Positions 36,760 to 45,163 of a DNA stretch of 64,000 nucleotides are shown one piece after another. Source of the stretch: Rhodocyclales bacterium. Lineage in GTDB: Bacteria > Pseudomonadota > Gammaproteobacteria > Burkholderiales > Rhodocyclaceae. Under the pieces are notes generated by a model that did no database searches, was not told the origin of the DNA, and saw only the letters and a list, made by a program, of their open reading frames with translations. The position numbers were made by a program, and so were the translations under genes. The stretch lies in the NCBI GenBank assembly GCA_016215645.1, contig JACRIX010000103.1, forward strand, positions 1 to 64,000, written 5' to 3'. Every line of letters begins with the position of its first letter. The stretch's first letter is position 1.

Positions 36760-36803
36760 GAAGGGAGAAGGGACGAGGGACTCCCCCTTTCCCTTCTCCC
36801 TTC
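36760..36803 (+). terminator. Strong hairpin between tatA and tatB
   Basis: GAAGGGAGAAGGGA (36760-36773) pairs perfectly with its complement at 36790-36803, a 14-bp stem with a 16-nt loop, followed by ATTTTGAT. It resembles an intrinsic terminator with a weak T-run, or an RNA-stability element, inside the tat operon. Partial termination here would raise tatA over tatBC. Confidence 0.6.
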
Positions 36804-36822
36804 ATTTTGATCCCACACCATA

Positions 36823-37215
36823 ATGTTTGACGTTGGCCTTACCGAACTGATGGTCATCGCCGTGGTGGCCCTGGTTGTCATCGGCCCTGAACGCCTGCCC
36901 AAGGTGGCCCGCACGGCGGGACTGCTGCTCGGACGGCTGCAGCGCTATGTCGGCGATGTTAAGGCGGACATCAATCGCGAGATGCAACTCGACGAACTCA
37001 AAAAACTGCAGCAGCAGGTGAGTACCGAGGTCAGCAGTGTCGAGGCGTCGGTAAGCCACGAACTCCGTGAAATCGAGGGGGACGTGAACAAAGCGATCGC
37101 GTCGGAAGTCGAGGTCGCCGTACCACCAGCGCCGACTTCCGAGGTTGTTGCTGCGGACGCGGCTCCTGCACCGAGCCTGGCCGCTGCCGAACAGGCTACT
37201 GAAAACAAGACTTGA
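36823..37215 (+). CDS. tatB: Sec-independent translocase subunit TatB
   Basis: This 130-residue protein has MFDVGLTELMVIAVVALVVIGPERLPKV, the TatB signature with Glu8 and the GPERLP hinge, then an amphipathic helix and a variable C-terminus. The tail contains AVPPAPTS, encoded by a copy of the dispersed repeat at 37116-37140. It ends one base into tatC (TGATG). Confidence 0.94.
   Translation: MFDVGLTELMVIAVVALVVIGPERLPKVARTAGLLLGRLQRYVGDVKADINREMQLDELKKLQQQVSTEVSSVEASVSHELREIEGDVNKAIASEVEVAVPPAPTSEVVAADAAPAPSLAAAEQATENKT
37116..37140 (+). repeat. Dispersed short repeat inside tatB
   Basis: CGCCGTACCACCAGCGCCGA followed by CTTCC. Read as A-V-P-P-A-P-T-S in the variable tail. Confidence 0.6.
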
Positions 37216-38033
37216 TGGCCGAAGAACAGGAAACCTTTCTCTCCCACCTGGTCGAGTTGCGCGACCGGTTGATACGCTCCCTGATCGCGATCGGCGTCGT
37301 CTTTGTGCCGCTGGCGTTTTACGCGCGCGAACTTTACTCGGTGCTCGCCGCTCCGTTATTGGCGACCCTGCCTGCCGGCGGCCAGATGATTGCCACGGAC
37401 GTGGTGGGAGTTTTCCTTGTGCCGATGAAGGTTGCGCTGGCCGTATCCTTCCTCATTGTCCTGCCCTACGTGCTGTATCAGGTCTGGGCGTTCGTCGCGC
37501 CCGGCTTGTATACGCATGAAAAGAAGCTGGCGATCCCGCTGTTGGTCGCGTCGGTACTGCTGTTCTTCATCGGCATGGCCTTCGCCTACTTTGCCTTCTT
37601 CCCCATGGTGTTCGGTTTCATGGCCAAGTTTGCGCCAGACGGCGTGGCCTGGATGACCGACATCGAGAAGTATTTCTCCTTCGTTTTGACGATGTTCCTC
37701 GCGTTTGGCGTCACCTTCGAGGTACCGGTGATTGTCATCGTGCTGGTCAAGATAGGCGTGGTGAGTGTCGTCAAACTGCGCGAGTGGCGTCCCTACGTCA
37801 TCGTCGGCGCCTTCGTCGTTGGTGCCGTGTTCACGCCGCCCGATGTGATATCCCAGTTCATGATGGCGGTGCCGCTGTGGCTGCTCTATGAGTTGGGGAT
37901 CGTACTGGCCAACCTGATCGTGCGTCCGGAGCGGGAAGGAAAGACGGACTACACGCCCCCTACCGACGACGAGATGAACCGGGAACTCGATCGCGCCGAA
38001 CAAGCGTCGGGCGATCAACCGAGCAAAAGCTAG
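37215..38033 (+). CDS. tatC: Sec-independent translocase subunit TatC
   Basis: This 272-residue protein has six membrane helices, and the N-terminus FLSHLVELRDRLIRS bears the conserved Glu/Arg used in twin-arginine signal recognition. FVAPGLYTHEKKLAIPLL and FGVTFEVPVI are present. The C-terminus overlaps the convergent GGDEF/EAL gene by four bases, so no terminator fits between them. Confidence 0.95.
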   Translation: MAEEQETFLSHLVELRDRLIRSLIAIGVVFVPLAFYARELYSVLAAPLLATLPAGGQMIATDVVGVFLVPMKVALAVSFLIVLPYVLYQVWAFVAPGLYTHEKKLAIPLLVASVLLFFIGMAFAYFAFFPMVFGFMAKFAPDGVAWMTDIEKYFSFVLTMFLAFGVTFEVPVIVIVLVKIGVVSVVKLREWRPYVIVGAFVVGAVFTPPDVISQFMMAVPLWLLYELGIVLANLIVRPEREGKTDYTPPTDDEMNRELDRAEQASGDQPSKS

Positions 38034-39331
38034 TCTTCGCTGAAGCCGTAGCGCTCGACGAAGACCTTGGGCTCGACGGCCGGGGCCTTGAATTCCGCCT
38101 GCATGAAGTCGCAGCCCAGCGCTTTCAGGCGCCCTGCGGCCTCTTCGTCGGTGACGCCGATGGCCAGCACCGAGAGCCGAACCTGATGGGCGAGATCAAC
38201 GATTGCCCGCAGGATGCGCTCCGACTTCGGCGCGCTTGTCGGATCGCCCGCGGCGGATACGTCGACACGAATTTCCTGGAAAGGCAGCTCAACGAGGCGG
38301 AACAGCGACGAGATGCGCATCACCGGGTCATCGATCGCCAGCTTGACACCCACTTCCTTGATCTTTACCAGCGTTTCCCTGGCGGTCGAATCGGCCAGCA
38401 GAGCCGAGGTCTGGCTGATACCCAGGATCAGAGTGCCGGGTCGCCGGCTCCAGGTGCCCAGCGAGCGTTGGACGACATCGACAAGTTCCGGGTGGCGCAG
38501 CGCGCTGCCTGGCAAACGCACACCGATACGGAGGTCGAGTCCGGCGCTGTAACGGAATTCCGAAACATTGCGCAACGCGCGGTTGAGGATGGAGGAGACC
38601 AGGTCGCTGACCTGGTCAAGGGTTTCCGCTGCGGCGAATGCCTGTTCCGCCTCGACCATTCCCAAGGCGGGATCCTGCCAGCGCAATAGCGCTTCGGCGC
38701 CCATTACCTGGCCGAGTCGAAGGTCGAATTGGGGCTGGAACACAAGTTCCAGAGTGTTGTCAGCGACTGCGGTACGCAGGCGATTTTCAATCAGTAACTT
38801 CGATTCGTCGACCAGATCCTGGTCTGCCTGATAGTCCGCAATCCGTCCGGGTAGCGAACGGGCTTGCGTGCAGGCGCTTCTCGCACGTTGAAGCAGGCCT
38901 TCGGCGTCCTCCGCATGCAGAGGACGCAGCGCGATGCCGATGGCCGGATTGGCATAGAGTTCCTCTTCACCGACCCAGAAGGGCGCGTTCAGGGTGCGCA
39001 GCGATTTGTTGGCCGCCAGCAGAGCTACCGTGGCGCCCTCGACTGTTGACAGTACGCAGGCGAATTCGTCCCTGCCCATCTCGCCAAGAAAATCCCCTGG
39101 TCGAAGTACCTCGGTGCAAAGCATGGAACTGACACGCTGCCGGACGGCATCGCCGACGTGGTAGCCCCAGACGGAATCAATGCGGCCGATGACGCCGCAT
39201 TCGATGACCAGTATTGCCAGTGGCCTGCCGTCGGCTTGGCGCGCCAACAGGCGCTCTCGAAGCAAGTCGGCAAATCTGTGCGAATCGACCGCAATCGGCC
39301 CGGTGGCCTCAGCGGGCGATGGCTCCGTCAC
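38030..39331 (-). CDS. GGDEF-EAL protein with degenerate catalytic motifs
   Basis: This is a 433-residue protein. The GGDEF domain has GRDEF near residue 85 in place of GG(D/E)EF. The EAL domain keeps GAEALLRW (~208) but loses most other metal and catalytic positions: the NxS loop reads RLPGS, the usual Glu of the TE(S/T) loop is Gln (LGISQTS), DDFGTGYSS is DDPVMRISS, and the AEGVE loop is AIGVT. Both domains are therefore probably inactive as cyclase and phosphodiesterase, and the protein is more likely a c-di-GMP receptor or protein-interaction module. No sensor domain or membrane helix precedes it. Its ATG overlaps the HD-GYP stop (ATGA), so the two are coexpressed. Confidence 0.82.
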   Translation of the reverse strand: MTEPSPAEATGPIAVDSHRFADLLRERLLARQADGRPLAILVIECGVIGRIDSVWGYHVGDAVRQRVSSMLCTEVLRPGDFLGEMGRDEFACVLSTVEGATVALLAANKSLRTLNAPFWVGEEELYANPAIGIALRPLHAEDAEGLLQRARSACTQARSLPGRIADYQADQDLVDESKLLIENRLRTAVADNTLELVFQPQFDLRLGQVMGAEALLRWQDPALGMVEAEQAFAAAETLDQVSDLVSSILNRALRNVSEFRYSAGLDLRIGVRLPGSALRHPELVDVVQRSLGTWSRRPGTLILGISQTSALLADSTARETLVKIKEVGVKLAIDDPVMRISSLFRLVELPFQEIRVDVSAAGDPTSAPKSERILRAIVDLAHQVRLSVLAIGVTDEEAAGRLKALGCDFMQAEFKAPAVEPKVFVERYGFSED

Positions 39332-40524
39332 AGGAACAGTTCTCTCGGGTCGATCTTGACCGTGTCGTATTCGAGAGAGCGCAGGATGCGATAGGGTTCA
39401 TCCGGCCTGCACTTGGGCTCTTTCATCAGGTCGAGCATTTTGTAGGGCACCATCGGGTTGCCGCTGGCATCCCGGACGACCATGATGCGTGGCTGCATGC
39501 GCCGAACCATGTTCTGGGCGATCACTACGGCGACCTCGCCGCTGTTCAGTTCAACAACGCTACCGACGGGGAATACCCCGATGCACTGGATGAACTGTTC
39601 CACCAATGCCGGGTGGAAGCGCTTGCCCCGCTCCTTGTAGATCTGGCTCAAGGCATTGGCGGGCGACAAATGCTCGCCGAAAGGGCGGGGTGCGGTAAGG
39701 GTGTCGAAGGTATCGACAATCCCGGCGATCAGGCCGGAGATGGCGATCGCGTCGCCGCGCAGGCCGCGCGGGTAGCCGGTACCGTCAAAGCGCTCATGGT
39801 GCAAGGAGGCCAATCCGGGCAGTTCGGGTGGCAGGCCGGGGGTGTCGCTGAGTATGCGTACCGAATGATTGACGTGTGTACGGTAGAGCTCGGTTTCCGC
39901 GTCATTGGCGGGGCCACGGGCGGCTAGTTCGCTGGGCAGCTTGAGTTTGCCGACATCCTGCAGCAGGCCGAGCATGCCGAGAATCTGGATGCGGTCTGGG
40001 GGCAACTGCAGGAAGCGACCGAAGATAGTCATCATTACCGAGATGCCGACGGCGCGGCTCAGTGTTTCGCCGCTCTTTTCCTGGAGCTTGATCAGCAGCG
40101 CCATGGCGTCGGGGTTGCGCACCACGCTTTCGGTGATCTGGGCTGCCGCTTCGTGGGACCGCTGGCTGTCGATGGAATTGCCGATTTCGACTGCGCGCGA
40201 CAACTCGTTTACCACTGTTGTGGTGCGCGCGTAAGCGCTATGCGCCTTGGGCAGTTCGACCTCGACGCTGGCGACCTCCTTGTAGACCGTGGTGCCCCGA
40301 ATCTTGGCAATGTCTTCCGCGGTTACCTTTGTCGGGTCGCGGCGTTCCTCTTTTTCGGGGTCGACGAAGACATGCTTGCAAAACTTCTTCAGCACATCCA
40401 GCTGTTTGTCGCTCTTGAGGACAAAGCCCTGAAAGACAAACGGGGTTTCCGTCCATGGCCGGTCAAGTTTGGAGATGTAGACGCCAAACGTCAGTTCATT
40501 GACGGCAATTTCCCTGAGTTCCAT
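39328..40524 (-). CDS. HD-GYP domain protein with DUF3391-type N-terminus, degenerate HD motif
   Basis: This is a 398-residue protein. Residues ~1-130 are a DUF3391-like domain (GVYISKLDRPWTETPFVFQGF). An HD-GYP domain follows, with HHERFDGTGYPRGL and GIVDTFDTLTAPRPF intact. The HD dyad itself is QD (LLQDVGK, ~187), and the first conserved His before it is absent. c-di-GMP hydrolysis is therefore doubtful. The C-terminal ~70 residues follow the family pattern (VGSVVELNSGEVAVVI). It is the first gene of a two-gene operon with the degenerate GGDEF-EAL protein. Confidence 0.85.
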   Translation of the reverse strand: MELREIAVNELTFGVYISKLDRPWTETPFVFQGFVLKSDKQLDVLKKFCKHVFVDPEKEERRDPTKVTAEDIAKIRGTTVYKEVASVEVELPKAHSAYARTTTVVNELSRAVEIGNSIDSQRSHEAAAQITESVVRNPDAMALLIKLQEKSGETLSRAVGISVMMTIFGRFLQLPPDRIQILGMLGLLQDVGKLKLPSELAARGPANDAETELYRTHVNHSVRILSDTPGLPPELPGLASLHHERFDGTGYPRGLRGDAIAISGLIAGIVDTFDTLTAPRPFGEHLSPANALSQIYKERGKRFHPALVEQFIQCIGVFPVGSVVELNSGEVAVVIAQNMVRRMQPRIMVVRDASGNPMVPYKMLDLMKEPKCRPDEPYRILRSLEYDTVKIDPRELFL

Positions 40525-40603
40525 ACGGCTATTTTATACGTCTCGACGAAGAGATAATTTTCGCGTCATTCCGGCCCAAGGGCAAGCCGGTAGCGGAAAT
40601 TTT

Positions 40604-41323
40604 TCACGATGTACTGGCGGTTGCATGCCAGAGTTTGAGCTTGTCGAGGGACAGGCGTTCCTTGGCGGTCAGCACCATGCGCGCACCTTCGAAATTCTCG
40701 TTGATCGTGTAGTCGCTAATCGTAATCACCGTAGGGATTCCTGCGGCCATGGCGGCGGTCAAACCATGCTCCGAATCCTCCACGGCCAGGCAGTCCCTTG
40801 GCGGCAGGTTGAGTTGCCCCAGCGTCCATCGATATATTTCAGGCGACGGCTTTTTCGCCGCCGCAACGCTACCCGACGCAATGGCGTCGAACCAGGAATC
40901 CGCATTGGGGCCAAGGTTTGCGCGCAGCAGGCCAACCACGTTCTCCAGCTTGGAACTCGATGAAATGGCAAGCCGAATGCCTTCGGTACGGGCGTCACAG
41001 ATCAGTTGTCCGATATCCTCCCGCAATGGAATTGCGCCGGCGGCCAGCAGGCGTTGGTAGTTGCGGGTCTTGATGTCGTGCAGGCGCTGCAGCAGATCCT
41101 CGAAATCGGGTCGCGCACAGGTGGCGGGATCATTCTGCAGGGCATAGTGGCGAATCCGTTCCAGTCCCCCGGCGACGTTCAGCAGGCTGCCATAGAAGGC
41201 CTCGTCCCAGTGCCAGGGCAAGCCGACTTCGGCAAACGCGGCGTTGAAGGCGGGTCGATGTCCGTCCCGTTCGGTGTTGGCAAGGGTACCGTCGACATCG
41301 AAAATGAGTGCGCGCAGGGCCAT
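40604..41323 (-). CDS. HAD-superfamily phosphatase, CbbY-like
   Basis: This 239-residue HAD hydrolase has motif I FDVDGTLANTERDG, motif II ISSSSK, the Lys in AKKPSPEIY and motif IV VEDSEHGLTAA. The cap region (WDEAFYGSLLNVAGGLERI) resembles CbbY, the sugar-bisphosphate phosphatase linked to RuBisCO operons, but no RuBisCO gene is present. ATG 41323 puts the start two residues before the conserved strand; an upstream ATG at 41350 is in frame. Confidence 0.82.
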   Translation of the reverse strand: MALRALIFDVDGTLANTERDGHRPAFNAAFAEVGLPWHWDEAFYGSLLNVAGGLERIRHYALQNDPATCARPDFEDLLQRLHDIKTRNYQRLLAAGAIPLREDIGQLICDARTEGIRLAISSSSKLENVVGLLRANLGPNADSWFDAIASGSVAAAKKPSPEIYRWTLGQLNLPPRDCLAVEDSEHGLTAAMAAGIPTVITISDYTINENFEGARMVLTAKERLSLDKLKLWHATASTS

Positions 41324-41451
41324 GAAATACCACCAAGGTCGAATATTCAATTAGGTGCAAAGACTAGCCGATTTTCAGCATTTGCGGGGGGCGTGCACGG
41401 TGATTCCGCCGCTGAAAGCGAGGCGCCGAGCGCTTGGCGGACCCCGTACGG

Positions 41452-41460
41452 TGCTAGAGT
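41452..41460 (+). promoter_or_regulatory. Extended -10 promoter of the kor operon
   Basis: TGCTAGAGT forms an extended -10 element; TTGGCG lies 15 bp upstream of the hexamer. It is about 70 nt before the korC start. Confidence 0.4.
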
Positions 41461-41531
41461 GCACCCGGTCAAGATCCGGCGTGTAGCCGGCCCTTTTGGA
41501 ATTCGAACCAGTGTCTGGAGACCGAGCCCAC

Positions 41532-43316
41532 GTGAAACCGACGAACATCGGCGGCCATGAGTATTTTCACAAGGTTGTGGATTGTCAGTGGGCTTGTCCC
41601 GCCCACACCCCCGTCCCCGAATATATCCGCCTGATTGCTGCCGGGCGCTATTCGGATGCCTACATGATCAACTGGCGGTCCAACGTTTTTCCGGGCATCC
41701 TCGGGCGGGTTTGTGATCGACCCTGCGAGCCGGCTTGCCGACGCGGCCGGGTCGACAAGGAGCCGGTGGCGATCTGCCGCCTGAAGCGAGTCGCAGCGGA
41801 CCTCAAGGAGGATGTCAGTGGCCGCTTGCCGCAACCGGCAAAAGCGAACGGCAAACGTATTGCCTGCGTCGGCGCCGGTCCGGCTTCGCTGACCGTCGCG
41901 CGCGACCTGGCCGTGCTGGGTTACCGGATCACGGTATTCGACAACGGCGCCTCACCGGGCGGCATGATGCGCAGCCAGATCCCGAAATTCCGCCTGCCCG
42001 ACGAAGTTATCGACGAAGAGTGCGGCTACATCATCGGCCTCGGGGTGGAAACGCGTTACAACCAGTGGGTGGGCAGCCTGCGCGGCCTGCTGGCTGAAGG
42101 CTGGGATGCCGTCTTTGTCGGTACCGGCGCGCCGCGCGGGCGGGATGCGCCGATTCCGGGGCGCGAGGAGGCCGCCAAGCACATCCACATCGGCATCGAT
42201 TGGCTGGCCAACGTGGCTTTCGGCCATACGACAAAGATCTCGAAGCGGGTGATCGTCCTCGGTGGCGGCAATACCGCGATGGACTGCTGCCGTTCGGCCC
42301 GCCGCCTTGGCGGGGATGACGTCAAGGTCATCGTCCGCAGCGGCTTTGAGGAAATGAAGGCATCCCCGTGGGAAAAGGAGGAGGCCATCCACGAAGGGAT
42401 CCCGATCATCAACATGCGCGTACCCAAGGAGTTCCGCCACGATAACGGCAAGCTTACCGGGGTGTTGTTCGAGATCGTGCGCGCCGAATACGATGCCAAG
42501 GGGCGGCGCAGCCTCATTCCTACCGGGGAGCCTGACGAGTTCCACGAATGCGACGAGGTGCTGGTGGCGATCGGCCAGGAAAATGCTTTCCCCTGGATAG
42601 AGAAGGACATCGGTCTGGACTTCGACAAGTGGGGCATGCCGGTTCTCAACGAGAAGACCTTGCAATCGACGCTGCCCAAGGTCTTCTTCGGTGGTGACGC
42701 GGCCCTGGGGCCGAAGAACATCATCACCGCGGCCGCTCAAGGACATGAGGCGGCGATTTCGATCGACCTGTTCTGTCGTGGCAAGAAACTCGATGATCGG
42801 CCGCCGCCGCAGTTCAACCTCGTCAGCCAGAAAATGGGCATCCACGAGTGGAGTTACGATAATCAGGTTTCGGAAGAAGAGCGAAAAAAGGTTCCGGTCA
42901 AGGCACTGGAAAAAACGCTCAAGGACATCAAGCTCGAACTCGAACTGGGTTTCGACCCGTTCATGGCCTGTGCCGAGGCCGAACGCTGCCTCAACTGCGA
43001 CGTCGAAACCGTTTTCACCGGCAAGAGCTGCATCGAGTGCGATGCCTGTGTCGATATCTGCCCGACCGAGTGCATCACGTTTACCGCCAATGGCGAAGAG
43101 GGCGATCTGCGCGCTCGCCTCAAGGCTCCGGCGAAGCTCGTCGAGCAGGCGCTGTACGTGTCGGATGACCTGAAGACTGGGCGCGTCATGGTCAAGGACG
43201 AGAACATCTGCCTGCATTGCGGCATGTGCGCCGAGCGTTGCCCGACAGGGGCCTGGGACATGCAGAAATTCTTCATGCAATGCGCCGAAGCCGGTACGGA
43301 GGCCAGAAGGACATGA
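41532..43316 (+). CDS. korC: 2-oxoglutarate oxidoreductase, FAD/Fe-S NAD(P)-linked subunit (KorC-like)
   Basis: This 594-residue GltD-like flavoprotein has an N-terminal Fer4_20 domain with Cys clusters (CQWACP, CDRPCEPAC), FAD motif CVGAGPASLTVARDL, NAD(P) motif VLGGGNTAMDCCRSA and FGGDAALGPKNI. It ends in two ferredoxin-type 4Fe-4S sites, CIECDACVDICP and CLHCGMCAERCP. It would pass electrons from KorAB to NADP+, as known for the KorABC enzyme of Azoarcus evansii. GTG 41532 follows GGAG at 11 nt; the frame stays open upstream to a TTG at 41496. It overlaps korA (ATGA). Confidence 0.85.
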   Translation: MKPTNIGGHEYFHKVVDCQWACPAHTPVPEYIRLIAAGRYSDAYMINWRSNVFPGILGRVCDRPCEPACRRGRVDKEPVAICRLKRVAADLKEDVSGRLPQPAKANGKRIACVGAGPASLTVARDLAVLGYRITVFDNGASPGGMMRSQIPKFRLPDEVIDEECGYIIGLGVETRYNQWVGSLRGLLAEGWDAVFVGTGAPRGRDAPIPGREEAAKHIHIGIDWLANVAFGHTTKISKRVIVLGGGNTAMDCCRSARRLGGDDVKVIVRSGFEEMKASPWEKEEAIHEGIPIINMRVPKEFRHDNGKLTGVLFEIVRAEYDAKGRRSLIPTGEPDEFHECDEVLVAIGQENAFPWIEKDIGLDFDKWGMPVLNEKTLQSTLPKVFFGGDAALGPKNIITAAAQGHEAAISIDLFCRGKKLDDRPPPQFNLVSQKMGIHEWSYDNQVSEEERKKVPVKALEKTLKDIKLELELGFDPFMACAEAERCLNCDVETVFTGKSCIECDACVDICPTECITFTANGEEGDLRARLKAPAKLVEQALYVSDDLKTGRVMVKDENICLHCGMCAERCPTGAWDMQKFFMQCAEAGTEARRT

Positions 43317-45163
43317 GCCAAGTGAAAGCCATCGAAAGCAGCAACGACTTCGTCATCAAATTTGCCAACGTCAATGGTTCGGGGTCGGCCTCGGCCAACG
43401 AACTGTTTGCCCGGGCGATCATGCGCATGGGCGTGCCGGTGGCGCCGCGCAACATTTTTCCGTCCAATATCCAGGGCATGCCGACCTGGTACGAAATGCG
43501 CGTTTCCGCCGCTGGCTGGCTGGGTCGCCGTGGCGGTTGCGATCTGATGGTGGCGATGAACCCGCAGACCTGGGATCGCGACATCGCCGAGATCGAGCCC
43601 GGCGGCTACCTGTTTTACGACTCGACCAAGAGCCTGCCGCGCTCGCGTTTCCGCGAGGACATCACGGTGCTCGGCATCCCCTTGACCGAGATGTGCAACC
43701 GGGAATACACGGATGCCCGCCAGCGCCAGCTGTTCAAGAACATCATGTACGTTGGCGCCCTCACGGCGCTGCTGGGCATCGATTTCGCCGTGGTCGAGAA
43801 GCTGATTGCCGACCAGTATCGCGGCAAGGACAAGCTGATCGGCGCCAACGTCAATGCCCTCAAGCTGGGCTTCGACCATGCCACGGCCAACCTGCCCTGC
43901 CCGATCGGCTTGCGCGTGGAACGCTCCGATGGCGTCGGCGACCAGATTTTCATCAATGGCAATGACGCCTGTGGCCTGGGTGCCGTATATGGCGGCGCCA
44001 CGGTGGCGGCCTGGTATCCGATCACGCCGTCGACCTCGGTGATCGAGGCCTTCAGCAGCTATTGCCGCAAATACCGCACCGATCCCGACAACGGCATGGC
44101 GCGCTATGCCATCGTCCAGGCCGAGGACGAACTCGCCTCGATCGGCATGGTGATCGGCGCGGCGTGGAACGGTTCGCGGGCCTTTACCGCCACTTCCGGG
44201 CCCGGCATTTCGCTGATGCAGGAGTTCTTCGGCCTGGCCTATTTCGCCGAAGTGCCGGCGGTGATCTTCGACGTGCAGCGCGGCGGCCCGTCGACCGGCA
44301 TGCCGACGCGCACCCAGCAGTCTGACCTGATCTCCTGCGCCTATGCGTCCCACGGCGACACCAAGCACGTGATGCTGTTCCCCGAGGACCCTTACGAGTG
44401 CTTCACGCTGGGCGCCCAGGCGTTCGATATCGCTGACCGCCTGCAGTCGCCGGTGTTCGTGCTGCTCGATCTGGACATCGGCATGAACGACCGACTGTGC
44501 CGGCCTTTTGATTGGGACGACAGCCGTCGTTACGACAGGGGCAAGGTGATGACTGCCGGGATGCTCGATTCCGGCAAGAACTTCGGCCGCTACCTTGACG
44601 TCGACGGCGATGGCATTCCCTGGCGCACGATTCCCGGCACCCATCCGACCAAGGGCGCCTTCTTCAGCCGCGGCACCACGCGCAACGCCTATGCAAAGTA
44701 CAGCGAGGCCGGCACCGACTACATCTACAACATGGAACGCTTGCGGCACAAGCTGGAGACCGCGAAGAAACTGGTGCCGTCACCGATGCTGACGCCGGCC
44801 GCCCAGCCCAGCCGCTTTGGCGTCATCTACTATGGGTCGACCAGCCCGGCCATGGCCGAGGCGTTGGCTCTGCTCGAAGGCAAGGGCATCCATGTCGATG
44901 CCATGCGCGTGCGCGGCTTCCCCTTCGCCGACGAGGTTATCCAATTCATTGAAGCGCACGACGAGGTCTTCGTCGTCGAGCAGAACGAAAGTGGGCAGCT
45001 GCGCATGCTGCTGCTGACCGAAGGCGAAATCGATCCGAAGAAGCTGATCCGTGTCCTGCACTATGACGGCACGCCGATCACGGCACGTTTCATTTCCGGA
45101 AAAATCGCCGACGCGCTGTCCGTGCGCAAGGTGACTCCGATACGCAAACAGGTGGCCTCATGA
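43313..45163 (+). CDS. korA: 2-oxoglutarate oxidoreductase, fused gamma/alpha subunit (KorA)
   Basis: This is a 616-residue protein. The N-terminal third is the gamma domain (NVNGSGSASANELFARAI), followed by the alpha domain with YPITPSTSVIEAF, TATSGPGISLMQEFFG and RGGPSTGMPTRTQQSDL, and the C-terminal transketolase-C-like region VVEQNESGQLRML. It forms the pyrimidine-binding half of the TPP site. It overlaps both neighbours by four bases. Confidence 0.93.
   Translation: MSQVKAIESSNDFVIKFANVNGSGSASANELFARAIMRMGVPVAPRNIFPSNIQGMPTWYEMRVSAAGWLGRRGGCDLMVAMNPQTWDRDIAEIEPGGYLFYDSTKSLPRSRFREDITVLGIPLTEMCNREYTDARQRQLFKNIMYVGALTALLGIDFAVVEKLIADQYRGKDKLIGANVNALKLGFDHATANLPCPIGLRVERSDGVGDQIFINGNDACGLGAVYGGATVAAWYPITPSTSVIEAFSSYCRKYRTDPDNGMARYAIVQAEDELASIGMVIGAAWNGSRAFTATSGPGISLMQEFFGLAYFAEVPAVIFDVQRGGPSTGMPTRTQQSDLISCAYASHGDTKHVMLFPEDPYECFTLGAQAFDIADRLQSPVFVLLDLDIGMNDRLCRPFDWDDSRRYDRGKVMTAGMLDSGKNFGRYLDVDGDGIPWRTIPGTHPTKGAFFSRGTTRNAYAKYSEAGTDYIYNMERLRHKLETAKKLVPSPMLTPAAQPSRFGVIYYGSTSPAMAEALALLEGKGIHVDAMRVRGFPFADEVIQFIEAHDEVFVVEQNESGQLRMLLLTEGEIDPKKLIRVLHYDGTPITARFISGKIADALSVRKVTPIRKQVAS

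Noticed and set aside
41496-41531. TTG start extending korC by 12 residues
   Set aside because: No SD precedes it; GTG 41532 has GGAG at a workable distance and begins just before the conserved region.
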